64,000 nucleotides of DNA from TMP-86 sp964247385. GTDB lineage: Bacteria > Pseudomonadota > Gammaproteobacteria > Steroidobacterales > Steroidobacteraceae. The position numbers and the translations under genes are program-made. Where the stretch lies: NCBI GenBank assembly GCA_964247385.1, contig CAXTUB010000002.1, forward strand, positions 1-64,000, given 5' to 3'. Numbering within the stretch: position 1 is the first letter of the stretch; every line of letters starts with the position of its first letter. The notes beneath the pieces are model-generated. The model searched no databases and was not told the origin of the DNA. It saw only the letters and a list, made by a program, of their open reading frames with translations. Positions 7,685 to 15,180 of this stretch are shown here, in pieces.

Positions 7685-8862
7685 GCATCAAGAGCGACCG
7701 CTGGATTCGGCATCGTGCCGCGCAGGGCATGATCGAGCCGTATTCGAGTGAGCAAGTGAGATTCGTGGATGGACACAAGATCGTGTCTTATGGCACTTCG
7801 AGCTATGGCTACGACGTGCGCTGCGCCGACGAATTCAAGATCTTCACCAACATCAATTCCACCATCGTCGATCCGAAGGCGTTCGATGAACGCTCGTTCG
7901 TGGACTTCAAGGGCCCCGTGTGCATCATTCCGCCCAACTCGTTTGCGCTGGCGCGGACGGTGGAGTATTTCCGTATCCCGCGCAGTGTCTTGGTCGTCAC
8001 GCTGGGAAAAAGCACGTATGCGCGCTGTTTTCGCGGGGATACGCGGGTCGCGCTGATCGATGGGGCTTCGGCCACGCTGGAAGAAATGGCGCGGGGGCAC
8101 GAGGAAGGAGCGCGTTACTTCGGCTACAGCATCGGGCCGGGCGGCCGAGTGATCGTCAGCCTGTTGGATGCGCCGCGGCTGATCGGACACGATGCATTGA
8201 TCGAGATCGAGCTCGACAACGGCGAGTGCATTCGCGCAACTCCCGATCACGAGTTCATGCGACGGGATGGAAGAATGGTCCAAGCGGGGAGCCTGCGAGA
8301 GGGCGAGTCGCTCATGCCTCTCTATCGCGACTCAGCTCGCGGCGAAGAGAGCGTCTGTCAACCCATGAACGGGCTCTGGTGTTCGACTCGAAGGCTCGCT
8401 AATGAGTGGAATCTACGCCACGAAATTCACGCTAAGGAGTTGCATCCCTCAGCGAACGCGGCAATGGATTCTCGAAATGCTCATCGTCTTGCAGCTCTGC
8501 GGGAGCGGCCTCGAGCCGCGCCGGCGCCTCGAAATCATCGAGTGGTCTCGGTTCGCGACCTGCCGGGCATTCACGACGTCTACTGCTTGAGTGTCCCAGA
8601 AGCAGGGAACTTCGCGCTCGACGCCGGGGTGTTCGTTCACAACTGCGGAATCATCGTCAACGTCACGCCTCTCGAACCCGAATGGGAAGGCCATGTGACA
8701 CTCGAGTTCTCCAACACGACCCCCTTGCCCGCCAAGATCTACGCCGGCGAGGGCATTGCCCAAATGCTATTTTTCGAATCCGACGAACCTTGCGAGACGT
8801 CCTATAAAGATCGAGGCGGAAAGTATCAGGGCCAACTCGGCGTCACCTTGCCGAAAGCTTAG
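7681..8862 (+). CDS. dcd: dCTP deaminase precursor containing a mini-intein
   Basis: Deaminates dCTP to dUTP for thymidylate synthesis. The 393-codon frame is twice the usual size. Residues 1-115 and 322-393 together make a complete 187-residue Dcd of normal length: SYGTSSYGYDVRC, IIPPNSFALARTVEYF, LGKSTYAR joined to CGIIVNVTPLEPEWEGH, then the C-terminal ESDEPCETSYKDRGGKY. Residues 116-321 are an in-frame mini-intein (described separately) that splits the active-site stretch right after the Arg corresponding to E. coli Arg115. Deaminase activity therefore should require protein splicing. The start is GTG at 7681, overlapping the mrp stop. There is no stop or frameshift anywhere in the frame, which argues for selection on splicing. 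Confidence 0.96.
   Translation: MSIKSDRWIRHRAAQGMIEPYSSEQVRFVDGHKIVSYGTSSYGYDVRCADEFKIFTNINSTIVDPKAFDERSFVDFKGPVCIIPPNSFALARTVEYFRIPRSVLVVTLGKSTYARCFRGDTRVALIDGASATLEEMARGHEEGARYFGYSIGPGGRVIVSLLDAPRLIGHDALIEIELDNGECIRATPDHEFMRRDGRMVQAGSLREGESLMPLYRDSARGEESVCQPMNGLWCSTRRLANEWNLRHEIHAKELHPSANAAMDSRNAHRLAALRERPRAAPAPRNHRVVSVRDLPGIHDVYCLSVPEAGNFALDAGVFVHNCGIIVNVTPLEPEWEGHVTLEFSNTTPLPAKIYAGEGIAQMLFFESDEPCETSYKDRGGKYQGQLGVTLPKA
8026..8643 (+). mobile_element. Mini-intein in dcd (206 residues)
   Basis: Encodes a Hint-fold self-splicing element with no complete homing endonuclease. Block A at its start is CFRGDTRVALIDG with the nucleophile Cys1 at 8026-8028. Block B has the TxxH motif (ATPDHEF, Thr72-His75). 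Block F is DVYCLSVPEAGNFALD (Cys where Asp is common) and block G is AGVFVHN, giving penultimate His205 and terminal Asn206 at 8641-8643. The next residue, Cys at 8644-8646, is the +1 nucleophile and is also the native Dcd residue. All class 1 splicing residues are thus present. Residues ~112-170 link blocks B and F and show no LAGLIDADG or complete HNH motif; the stretch TRRLANEWNLRHEIH may be a worn endonuclease remnant (weak inference). Size is at the upper end for mini-inteins. Confidence 0.93.
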
Positions 8863-8905
8863 ACCGCAAACTCCGAGTCGCCGTTGAAGAATTCGATCAC
8901 GCAAT

Positions 8906-9670
8906 TCATGGCCGCCGCAGCGTGCGAATGTTCATCGCAAAATCGATGCGGCCGTCGCGCGTGCGCTCGGCCTTGACCGGCACATTGCCGAGCGAGGGGG
9001 CAAACCAAAGCCGCGTGATGCGATTTCCGTTGGGCCGGCGGCTCGAAAGCACGCGAGTCGATAGATCGCCGATGGGTGTGCGGAGCTGCGCCTTGCCCTC
9101 ATCCGTGTAGACGTAGTCTTTGATCTCATTCTTGTCCGCGAGCCAAATATCGCTGGGCAGGCGATTCGCATTCAAGCCCAGGATGAGCTCGGCTTGCACG
9201 GACATCGGATCTTGCGTCAAAGGCTTGAGCGTCAAAGCCACGGCTTGATTTTCCGCTGTGCCTGAGATGCGCATGGCGCCCCAATCAAAACTCAAATGAA
9301 CGTCCTTGTCGGTTTTGGGAGTTCCGTCATCTCCGCGATAGGTCAGCGGCTGGGCATGCCCCCCAACGATCTTGAACGTCGAGGCTTGCAGGATTTCCTC
9401 GCTGTAGACCAAACGAAACAAGCCCGTGGCGTTCGAATGAGAAGCAAATTCGAACCCGTCGCCGGTGGCGAGGGGCTTGAGCACGAGCTCGCTCGTGCCG
9501 ACATTGATGCCGCGCCATTGCACCTGGTAACGCGCGGCGAACGGCTTCAGCAATTCTTCGTCCGCGGCCGCCGAGATGCTCGACCCCGCGCCCTGCCAGG
9601 CGATGCTTGCACATGCGAACAAGAACCCGCGCCGCGATCTGCGCACTGCGCTACGCGGCGGTCGAGTCAT
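8906..9670 (-). CDS. DUF3108 exported protein
   Basis: 254 residues from the ATG at 9668-9670. Basic residues and a hydrophobic stretch (RRSRRGFLFACASIAW...) form a signal peptide with a twin-Arg-like run (RRSRRGF), followed by a DUF3108 domain: YQVQWRGINVGTSELVL, SHSNATGLFRLVYSEEILQAS and a C-terminal RTRDGRIDFAM. The family is periplasmic and of unknown function. It is the last gene of purM-purN-DUF3108, an order common in gammaproteobacteria, and overlaps the purN end by 20 bases. The frame remains open upstream to 10117 inside purN, but that part is an artefact of the purN antiphase frame. It converges with dcd across a 43-base gap in which I see no terminator. Confidence 0.85.
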   Translation of the reverse strand: MTRPPRSAVRRSRRGFLFACASIAWQGAGSSISAAADEELLKPFAARYQVQWRGINVGTSELVLKPLATGDGFEFASHSNATGLFRLVYSEEILQASTFKIVGGHAQPLTYRGDDGTPKTDKDVHLSFDWGAMRISGTAENQAVALTLKPLTQDPMSVQAELILGLNANRLPSDIWLADKNEIKDYVYTDEGKAQLRTPIGDLSTRVLSSRRPNGNRITRLWFAPSLGNVPVKAERTRDGRIDFAMNIRTLRRP

Positions 9671-10307
9671 GCCACTGCACCGGTGCATCGAGCCTGCGTC
9701 CTTCAAACCATGCATCTCCGTCGCGGTATTGCAGCCGTCCTTCACAATACCATTGCACGGCCGCCGGAAAAATTCTGTGCTCGAGCGCAAGCACGCGGGC
9801 GCCAAGGGATGCCTCGTCATCGGCCTCGCGTACGCGGAGCCTTGCCTGCAGCACGGCCGGCCCGGCGTCCAGTGCTTCGGTGACGAAGTGCACGGTCGCT
9901 CCATGCAGTGCGGCGCCGCCCTGCAATGCGCGGCGGTGAGTGTGCAAACCCGGAAAGTCAGGCAAGAGCGATGGATGAACATTGAGCATCCGGCCGGAAA
10001 ATGTCTGCACGAACTCAGCGGACAAGATGCGCATATACCCGGCCAGGGCGATCGCCGCGGGCGAAAATCCAGCGACGATCCGCGCGAGCTGCCGGTCATC
10101 ATCGGCCGACGCCGCATCGGTAGGCGGCAGCGTCACGGTGTGCACGCCCCTTGCGCGAGCCACATCGAGGCCCTTCGCCTCCGCGCGATTGGAAATGACT
10201 GCCGCCACGGCGAAACTCGAGTCGCGCTGCTCGCTTGCATCCAGCAGCGCTTGCATGTTGCTGCCGCGCCCGGAAATCAAAATGACAACGGGCTCGCGCG
10301 CCTTCAA
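9651..10307 (-). CDS. purN: Phosphoribosylglycinamide formyltransferase
   Basis: Third step of purine synthesis: transfers formyl from 10-formyl-THF to GAR. 218 residues. ISGRGSNMQALLD near the N-terminus binds phosphate, GYMRILS and NVHPSLLPDFPG carry the catalytic Asn and His, and TEALDAGPAVLQ carries the catalytic Asp. The proposed start is TTG at 10307, overlapping the purM stop as TTGA; sequence upstream of it is the purM antiphase frame. An ATG start is not available at the family-typical position, so TTG is well supported. Confidence 0.95.
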   Translation of the reverse strand: MKAREPVVILISGRGSNMQALLDASEQRDSSFAVAAVISNRAEAKGLDVARARGVHTVTLPPTDAASADDDRQLARIVAGFSPAAIALAGYMRILSAEFVQTFSGRMLNVHPSLLPDFPGLHTHRRALQGGAALHGATVHFVTEALDAGPAVLQARLRVREADDEASLGARVLALEHRIFPAAVQWYCEGRLQYRDGDAWFEGRRLDAPVQWHDSTAA

Positions 10308-11341
10308 TGAATGACGACGCCGCGGCCGCCGCTGCGCACTTCGCCGATGACGCAAGGAGTCTCGCCGGCCGCGCGCAGAATGGCCAAGGCGCGATCCACA
10401 TCTTGTGGGCCAAGCTGCAATGTAAGGCCAATGCCGCCATTGAACACGCGGTCCATTTCCGGCTGCTCGATGTGGCCCGCGCTGCGCAGCCAATCGAACA
10501 CCGCTTGCCGCGGCCAACTGTTCCGCTCGAGCACAGCCTCGAGCCCCTCCGGCAGCACGCGCGGTAAGTTCTCGACGAGACCTCCGCCGGTGATGTGAGC
10601 TATCCCGTGCACCTCAACCGCGGCGAGAAGCTCCAGCACAGGCTTGACATAAATCCGAGTGGGCGTCATGAGAGTTTCGATGAGCGGACGGCCCTCGAGC
10701 CGGGTGGCCGCGTCCGCATGGACACGCGCGAGCACCGCGCGCACCAAGGAAAATCCATTCGAATGCACACCGGAAGACGGCAGTCCAATGAGCGCATCGC
10801 CGGCGCGCGTGCGTGAGCCATCGATGATGCGGTCCTTCTCCACCACGCCCACGCAAAATCCCGCCAAGTCGTAATCCGCGCCGTGATACATGCCGGGCAT
10901 TTCCGCCGTCTCGCCGCCCACGAGTGCGCAGCCGGCCCGGACGCAGCCTTCGGCAATACCCGCAATCAACCGCTCGCCGATCGCGACGTCGAGCTGCCCC
11001 GTAGCGAAGTAGTCGAGAAAAAACAGCGGCTCCGCGCCCTGCACCAAAATGTCGTTGGCGCACATTGCGACGAGATCGATGCCGACGCCATCGTGATAGC
11101 CGTAATCGATGGCTAAGCGCAGCTTCGTCCCCACACCGTCCGTGCCCGACACCAGCACCGGCCGCTTGAAGCGCGCCGGCAGCTCGAACAATGCACCGAA
11201 GCCCCCGAGGCCCGCCAACACTTCGGACCTCTGGGAGCGTCGCGCATGCGGCTTGATTCGCTCGACCAATGCATCGCCGGCATCAATGTCGACTCCCGCA
11301 TCGCGATACGTGGACGGGGCGCCGTCCGGTGGTGTGACCAT
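10304..11341 (-). CDS. purM: Phosphoribosylformylglycinamidine cyclo-ligase (AIR synthetase)
   Basis: Closes the imidazole ring in purine synthesis, using ATP. 345 residues, the expected size. Motifs include GTDGVGTKLRLA, MCANDILVQGAEPLFFLDYFATG, GGETAEMPGMY and AHITGGGLVENLPR. ATG at 11341. Overlaps purN by 4 bases. Its start region abuts the divergent DUF2066 promoter: the minus strand reads AATGAT six bases before the ATG, a possible -10 for a leaderless transcript. Confidence 0.97.
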   Translation of the reverse strand: MVTPPDGAPSTYRDAGVDIDAGDALVERIKPHARRSQRSEVLAGLGGFGALFELPARFKRPVLVSGTDGVGTKLRLAIDYGYHDGVGIDLVAMCANDILVQGAEPLFFLDYFATGQLDVAIGERLIAGIAEGCVRAGCALVGGETAEMPGMYHGADYDLAGFCVGVVEKDRIIDGSRTRAGDALIGLPSSGVHSNGFSLVRAVLARVHADAATRLEGRPLIETLMTPTRIYVKPVLELLAAVEVHGIAHITGGGLVENLPRVLPEGLEAVLERNSWPRQAVFDWLRSAGHIEQPEMDRVFNGGIGLTLQLGPQDVDRALAILRAAGETPCVIGEVRSGGRGVVIH

Positions 11342-11346
11342 GCGTG

Positions 11347-11359
11347 TATCATTTTACAA
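11347..11359 (+). promoter_or_regulatory. -10-like element of the DUF2066 unit (shared purM/DUF2066 region)
   Basis: TATCAT (11347-11352), overlapped downstream by TACAAT (11354-11359), lies in the tiny purM/DUF2066 divergent gap. TATCAT sits six bases before the ATG at 11359 and about 48 before the better GTG at 11401. No good -35 was found. Confidence 0.4.
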
Positions 11360-11400
11360 TGGTCAATCGAGGACTTGTCACGATTCGCAAAGGCGGGCGT

Positions 11401-12381
11401 GTGCGCTGGTTTGTTCGAGCGCCGTGGCTGCTCGCCGTGGTGCTCGCAGGCGTTGCGCTCTCTGCCACGGTCGATTTGTACCAAGCCTCCGTGAGCGCGC
11501 CCGACCGGTCCGATGCAGGCCTAGGGTCGGCGTTTCAAGCCGGAATGCGCCAAGTGCTGGTCCGAGTGACTGGCCGTAAATCCGCTTCGCAAGATCCAAG
11601 CCTTTCGCCTCTCATTCAGAACGCACGCCGCTACATGCAGCAGTATCGGGCCGCCAGCGGCAATCAGCTCTGGGTGAGCTTCGATGGAGCGGCGATCGAG
11701 CGGTGGCTCGCGCAAAACGCCCAGCCGTCCTGGGGGCGTGAACGTCCAGTGACGGCGGTCTGGCTTTGGGTAGCGTCGCGGAGCGGCCGGACTCTCCTGA
11801 CGCGTGATGATCCGAGCGAGTTGAAGCGGGTCATCGATCAGGAGGCTGCGTTGCGCGGAATTCCGTTGGTCTGGCCGACCAATGCAGACTCTCAACGCGC
11901 ATCGATGTCCGCCGATTCGGAACAAGCTGCGCCGGCGGCATTGGCCGAGGCATCGAAGCGGCTCGGCGCTGACGGAGTGCTCGCCGGCCGGGCCAATGAT
12001 GCGAGCGCCACGGCTGGGGTACGCTGGAATTTTGCCTATCAAGGCCGCTCCTCCGAGATTGGCGGGGCTCAAGAAGGAATCGATCATGCCGCCGATGCGT
12101 ATGCGCAAATTTTTGCCGCCACGGGCGCGAGCACGCCGGTGGCCGTCGAGATCGCGGGAATTGGCTCCCTGCAGAATTATGCGGCCGCCACGACATTTCT
12201 CGAGTCCATGACCGCCGTGGCGCGAGTGGGCATTCTCGGTTTTGACGAGGACGTGCTGCGACTTTCGTTGATGGTGCGGGGCGGGGCGGATGCGCTCAGG
12301 CGCGCGCTCGGGCAAGACGCGCGCGTTGAGCTCGACGATTCCAGTGAGTCCGGCGCGGTGCGCTTTCGGCTGCGCCGCTAG
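11401..12381 (+). CDS. DUF2066 exported protein
   Basis: 326 residues from the GTG at 11401. That start follows AAAGGCGGG and gives a clean signal peptide (RAPWLLAVVLAGVALSA). An ATG at 11359 or GTG at 11344 would add 14-19 residues and may instead start a leaderless message. The mature part matches DUF2066 proteins beside purM/hda in gammaproteobacteria: VSAPDRSDAGLGSAFQAGMRQVLVRVTG and PVTAVWLWVA. The function is unknown; the location suggests an envelope role. It is followed after 48 bases by a phosphatidyltransferase gene. Confidence 0.85.
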   Translation: MRWFVRAPWLLAVVLAGVALSATVDLYQASVSAPDRSDAGLGSAFQAGMRQVLVRVTGRKSASQDPSLSPLIQNARRYMQQYRAASGNQLWVSFDGAAIERWLAQNAQPSWGRERPVTAVWLWVASRSGRTLLTRDDPSELKRVIDQEAALRGIPLVWPTNADSQRASMSADSEQAAPAALAEASKRLGADGVLAGRANDASATAGVRWNFAYQGRSSEIGGAQEGIDHAADAYAQIFAATGASTPVAVEIAGIGSLQNYAAATTFLESMTAVARVGILGFDEDVLRLSLMVRGGADALRRALGQDARVELDDSSESGAVRFRLRR

Positions 12382-12429
12382 TGTCGTCGCGCGGGTAAAT
12401 TCGAACGGCGTCGGGCGGCGGCGATTCGC

Positions 12430-13026
12430 GTGTTGCATCAACTTCCGAATGCAATCTGTTTGCTGCGGCTCGCGCTCGTAGCACCGATCATATGGACGCT
12501 GACGCACGATGATCCCGCCGCCACGCTCTGGCTTTTCGCAGCGGCGGCGGTTTCCGACGGCGCCGATGGGTTTCTCGCCAAACGTTTTGGCTGGCAGTCG
12601 CGAGTCGGCGCATTGCTCGATCCGATCGCGGACAAGGTGCTGTTGACCTCGGTGTTCGTCACCCTTGGAGTGATCGGCTTGATTCCATTGTGGCTTCCCA
12701 TTCTCACCGTGTTGCGCGATGTCGTCATCGTGGCGGGGGCAACGGCGTATTTCGTCGTGCTCGGCCCGGTAAAAATCGCGCCCGCGCGCTCGAGCAAGAT
12801 CAACACCGCATGTCAGCTCGCCTTTGTGCTGATCGTGGTCTGCCGGCAAGCTTTCTCGCGTCCTTCTGCACCGATCGCCATCGCGCTCGGTGCGGCAGTC
12901 TTGTTCATGGCGGTGGTCAGCGGCCTGGATTACGTCCTTCGTTATTCGCGGCTGGCGCGCGCGCAACTCGCCATTCGAAGCGCGCGCATCCCTGGCGCAC
13001 CGGCGCCCGGCGCGCGAAGCTCATGA
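12430..13026 (+). CDS. CDP-alcohol phosphatidyltransferase (PgsA-like)
   Basis: Inner-membrane enzyme moving a phosphatidyl group from CDP-diacylglycerol to an alcohol acceptor, perhaps glycerol-3-phosphate. 198 residues, several hydrophobic segments. The catalytic signature appears as SDGADGFLAKRFGWQSR continuing to GALLDPIADK; the usual DGxxAR has Lys in place of Arg. N-terminus HQLPNAICLLRLALVAPII is like PgsA. GTG at 12430. It overlaps hda by 4 bases (ATGA). In many relatives this slot between DUF2066 and hda holds an AI-2E family membrane protein instead. Confidence 0.88.
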   Translation: MLHQLPNAICLLRLALVAPIIWTLTHDDPAATLWLFAAAAVSDGADGFLAKRFGWQSRVGALLDPIADKVLLTSVFVTLGVIGLIPLWLPILTVLRDVVIVAGATAYFVVLGPVKIAPARSSKINTACQLAFVLIVVCRQAFSRPSAPIAIALGAAVLFMAVVSGLDYVLRYSRLARAQLAIRSARIPGAPAPGARSS

Positions 13027-13718
13027 ACACCGTGCGTCAATTGCCGCTACCGGTGCGGCTGCGCAATGCGGCGACATTCGAGAACTTTTTTCGCGGCGCC
13101 AATTCGGAAGCGATTGCAGCGCTTCGCTCGCACGAGCGCAATGTTTGGCTCTATGGCGCGGGCGCCACGGGCAAGACTCATTTGTTGCTCGCTCTATGCG
13201 CCGCCGAGGGCGCCGCTTACCTCGATTTCAGTGCGATGGAGCCGCCCCCGTGGACGCTCGAGGGCCTCTCGAAGTTGAACACGTTGTGCATGGATCGCGT
13301 GGATGAGGTGGCGGGAAAAATTGCGTGGGAAACGGCGTTGTTCGAAATCTACAACGCATCGAACGACCGTGATGCGCGGCTCGTGTTCGCCGCGCGGGAC
13401 AAACCGGGCGATGTGGCCTGGGCGCTGCCCGATCTGGCGTCGCGCCTCGGGGCGTGTGCCGTGTATCAACTGAAGCCGCTCGATGATGCGCAGCGAATCG
13501 AGGCTTTGCGCATGCGGGCGCAATCGCGCGGGCTCGATTTGCCCGACGAGACCGCAAAGTATTTATTGCGGCGCATGCCTCGCGATCAAGTCACGTTGTT
13601 CCGAATGGTGGACGATTTGGATGACGCCGCATTGTCTGCGCAGCGGCGTCTTACCGTGCCGTTCGTACGCGATGCCCTGACGCTTGCATCGCGCGGCCAC
13701 TCGTTTCGCCGCGTCTAA
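13023..13718 (+). CDS. hda: DnaA inactivator Hda
   Basis: AAA+ DnaA paralogue that, with the DNA-loaded sliding clamp, stimulates ATP hydrolysis by DnaA and so limits initiation. 231 residues from the ATG at 13023. The N-terminus carries a clamp-binding QLPLPV motif. GAGATGKTHLLLAL is a Walker A, LCMDRVDE a Walker B-like segment, and a C-terminal lid region (RQ-type helices, YLLRRMPRDQVTLFRMVDDLD) is present. The C-terminal DNA-binding domain of DnaA is absent, as expected. The frame is open upstream to 12690 inside the preceding gene but that is spurious. Confidence 0.93.
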   Translation: MNTVRQLPLPVRLRNAATFENFFRGANSEAIAALRSHERNVWLYGAGATGKTHLLLALCAAEGAAYLDFSAMEPPPWTLEGLSKLNTLCMDRVDEVAGKIAWETALFEIYNASNDRDARLVFAARDKPGDVAWALPDLASRLGACAVYQLKPLDDAQRIEALRMRAQSRGLDLPDETAKYLLRRMPRDQVTLFRMVDDLDDAALSAQRRLTVPFVRDALTLASRGHSFRRV

Positions 13719-13723
13719 TTGCT

Positions 13724-13741
13724 CCGCGCCTAGTGGCGCGG
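13724..13741. terminator. Stem-loop between convergent hda and DUF2069
   Basis: CCGCGCC, loop TAGT, GGCGCGG: a perfect 7-bp GC stem spanning the 11-base gap and the DUF2069 stop codon. There is no T tract, so it may act as a bidirectional transcription barrier rather than a classical terminator. Confidence 0.4.
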
Positions 13742-14074
13742 CGTCGAGTTGCGCCGCGCCGCACGTGTGCGCCGCAAATAGGCGGTGGATGCAAACAACC
13801 ACGCCATCATGAGCAAGAAGGCGACCAGGGCAATCACGCGTGCCGCGGGACTGACCAACAGCTCGCCCGCGGCGAACGCAAAGTACGGCACGACGAACAG
13901 ACTGGCCCAGACGAACGTGCGGCGCTGATTTCGCACCAGGCCCGGGAGCGGCGCCGCCATCACCAGTGCGGCGGCCACACACAGCGCGGTTGAATAACCC
14001 AAACTGATCCATGACAAGACGCTGAGGCACAACAGACTCCAAAGCGCGATACACAGAATGCGCGCATCGATCAC
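13730..14074 (-). CDS. DUF2069 membrane protein
   Basis: 114 residues with about four hydrophobic segments (ILCIALWSLLCLSVLSW, ALCVAAALVMAAPLP, FVWASLFVVPYFAFAAGELL, VIALVAFLLMMAWLF) and a basic tail (RRTRAARR). This is the DUF2069 layout; function unknown. GTG at 14074 overlaps the wrbA stop (GTGA). wrbA-DUF2069 is a common gammaproteobacterial pair. Confidence 0.85.
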   Translation of the reverse strand: MIDARILCIALWSLLCLSVLSWISLGYSTALCVAAALVMAAPLPGLVRNQRRTFVWASLFVVPYFAFAAGELLVSPAARVIALVAFLLMMAWLFASTAYLRRTRAARRNSTPRH

Positions 14075-14679
14075 TGCGTCGCGGCGCCTCGAGCCAAGCG
14101 AGCGGCCACTGCCGCCACGCGAGCGCCCAGCGCACGGGCAAGCTCCGCCTCGGAGGTCGTCAGCCGGGCTTGCGCGGTTTGTCCGGCCACATGGCTCGCG
14201 CCATAAGGGGTGCCGCCGCTCGCGGTCTGCAGCAGAGCAGGCTCGGAGTAGGGTAGTCCCAGGATCAGCATGCCGTGATGCAGGAGCGGCAGCATCATGC
14301 TGAGCAGCGTCGATTCCTGACCGCCATGCATGCTCTGCGTTGAAGTGAATACGGCGGCCGGCTTCCCCGCGAGCGCTCCCGACATCCACAGCGACGCCGT
14401 ACCGTCGATGAAATGTTTGAGCGGCGCGGCCATGTTGCCGAACCGGGTCGGGCTGCCGAGAATCAAGCCTGCGCATTGCGCCAGATCTTCTTGCGTCGCG
14501 AACGGGGGTCCGGCGTCCGGGACGGCGGGTGCGATGCGGTCGATGTCGGCGCGCACGGGCGGAACGGTCCGTAATCGCGCGCGCATGGGCACGATGGACT
14601 CGACGCCGCGGCACACTTGTTGCGCAAGCTCCGCGGTGCTCCCATGGCGTGAATAATACAAAACCAAAATCTCCGACAT
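14071..14679 (-). CDS. wrbA: NAD(P)H:quinone oxidoreductase, WrbA family
   Basis: FMN flavoprotein that reduces quinones by two electrons, linked to oxidative stress. 202 residues from the ATG at 14679. ILVLYYSRHGSTAELA binds the FMN phosphate; GSPTRFGNMAAPLKHFIDGT and FTSTQSMHGGQESTLLS are the other flavodoxin-like signature loops. An upstream extension to 14724 is not family-like. The upstream region holds the palindrome GATTACGTAATC 18 bases before the start. Confidence 0.93.
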   Translation of the reverse strand: MSEILVLYYSRHGSTAELAQQVCRGVESIVPMRARLRTVPPVRADIDRIAPAVPDAGPPFATQEDLAQCAGLILGSPTRFGNMAAPLKHFIDGTASLWMSGALAGKPAAVFTSTQSMHGGQESTLLSMMLPLLHHGMLILGLPYSEPALLQTASGGTPYGASHVAGQTAQARLTTSEAELARALGARVAAVAARLARGAATQ

Positions 14680-14697
14680 GGATCGCCTCGGGCTTGA

Positions 14698-14709
14698 GAT
14701 TACGTAATC
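14698..14709. promoter_or_regulatory. 12-bp perfect palindrome upstream of wrbA
   Basis: GATTACGTAATC, perfectly self-complementary, 18 bases upstream of the wrbA ATG in the wrbA/lipoprotein divergent region. The minus strand also reads TAATCT here, a possible -10. Candidate operator for an unknown dimeric regulator. Confidence 0.4.
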
Positions 14710-14801
14710 ATCACAGGCTGTCACACCGCGCCGCGCGCCGGGTGCTGCGCGCGCGCAACGCCTGTGCGATGGAACTGCGCGAGTCTACAACCGGCGTGCG
14801 T

Positions 14802-14831
14802 TTGACGGCTCAAAACTCTGTTTGCTAGTGT
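14802..14831 (+). promoter_or_regulatory. Possible promoter for the DUF4398 lipoprotein gene
   Basis: TTGACG (14802-14807), 18-base spacer, then TGCTAGTGT with an extended -10 TG. It lies 28 bases before the ATG at 14860. Confidence 0.45.
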
Positions 14832-14859
14832 CGGCTGCACAGTCGATGCGGTATCGAGC

Positions 14860-15171
14860 ATGAGAATCTGCAGTGTGTTGGTATTGAGCGCGGCGCTCTT
14901 GGCCTGTAAAGGCGCTCCGGTGCAAGAGATGAGCGATGCGCGTCAGGCCATCGAGGCTGCGCGGGCGGCCGGTGCGCAAGAGCGTTCGCCGCGGGAGCTG
15001 CGCGATGCGCAGGCGGCCATCACGCGCGCTGAATCGAGCTTGCGCGAGCAGCATTACACGCGCGCGCGCTTCGCCGCGCAGGAAGCCAAGCGCAATGCGG
15101 CCGTGGCGCTCGCCAAGTCGCACGATGCCGGCGCGGATCGCGTGCCCGACGTCATGCCGGTTTCGCAATAG
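14860..15171 (+). CDS. DUF4398-type small lipoprotein
   Basis: 103 residues. A signal peptide ends in a lipobox (SAALLAC, Cys17 or so), so the protein is likely lipidated. The mature part is one charged, Ala-rich helical hairpin (DARQAIEAARAAGA, LRDAQAAITRAESSL, ARFAAQEAKRNAAVALAKSH), the DUF4398 pattern. Such proteins often sit beside OmpA-type or peptidoglycan genes; here the neighbour is a convergent lytic transglycosylase, which suggests a cell-wall role (inference). Confidence 0.8.
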   Translation: MRICSVLVLSAALLACKGAPVQEMSDARQAIEAARAAGAQERSPRELRDAQAAITRAESSLREQHYTRARFAAQEAKRNAAVALAKSHDAGADRVPDVMPVSQ

Positions 15172-15180
15172 GCGTTTGCG

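Noticed and set aside
8402..8590. A separate 62-codon frame inside the intein
   Set aside because: It is out of phase with dcd, lacks any motif and overlaps a segment whose in-frame reading leads smoothly into blocks F and G.
7681..8862. dcd as a pseudogene or frameshifted fusion
   Set aside because: The frame has no stop, both exteins are intact and join exactly at a conserved Arg-Cys bond, and the insert has all splicing residues.
8906..10117. 403-codon version of the DUF3108 gene
   Set aside because: The first ~150 codons are the purN gene read in the wrong frame; the signal peptide and domain start at 9670.
12690..13718. 342-codon version of hda
   Set aside because: The added N-terminal ~110 codons are antiphase to the phosphatidyltransferase gene; the ATG at 13023 gives a normal-sized Hda with the clamp motif at its start.
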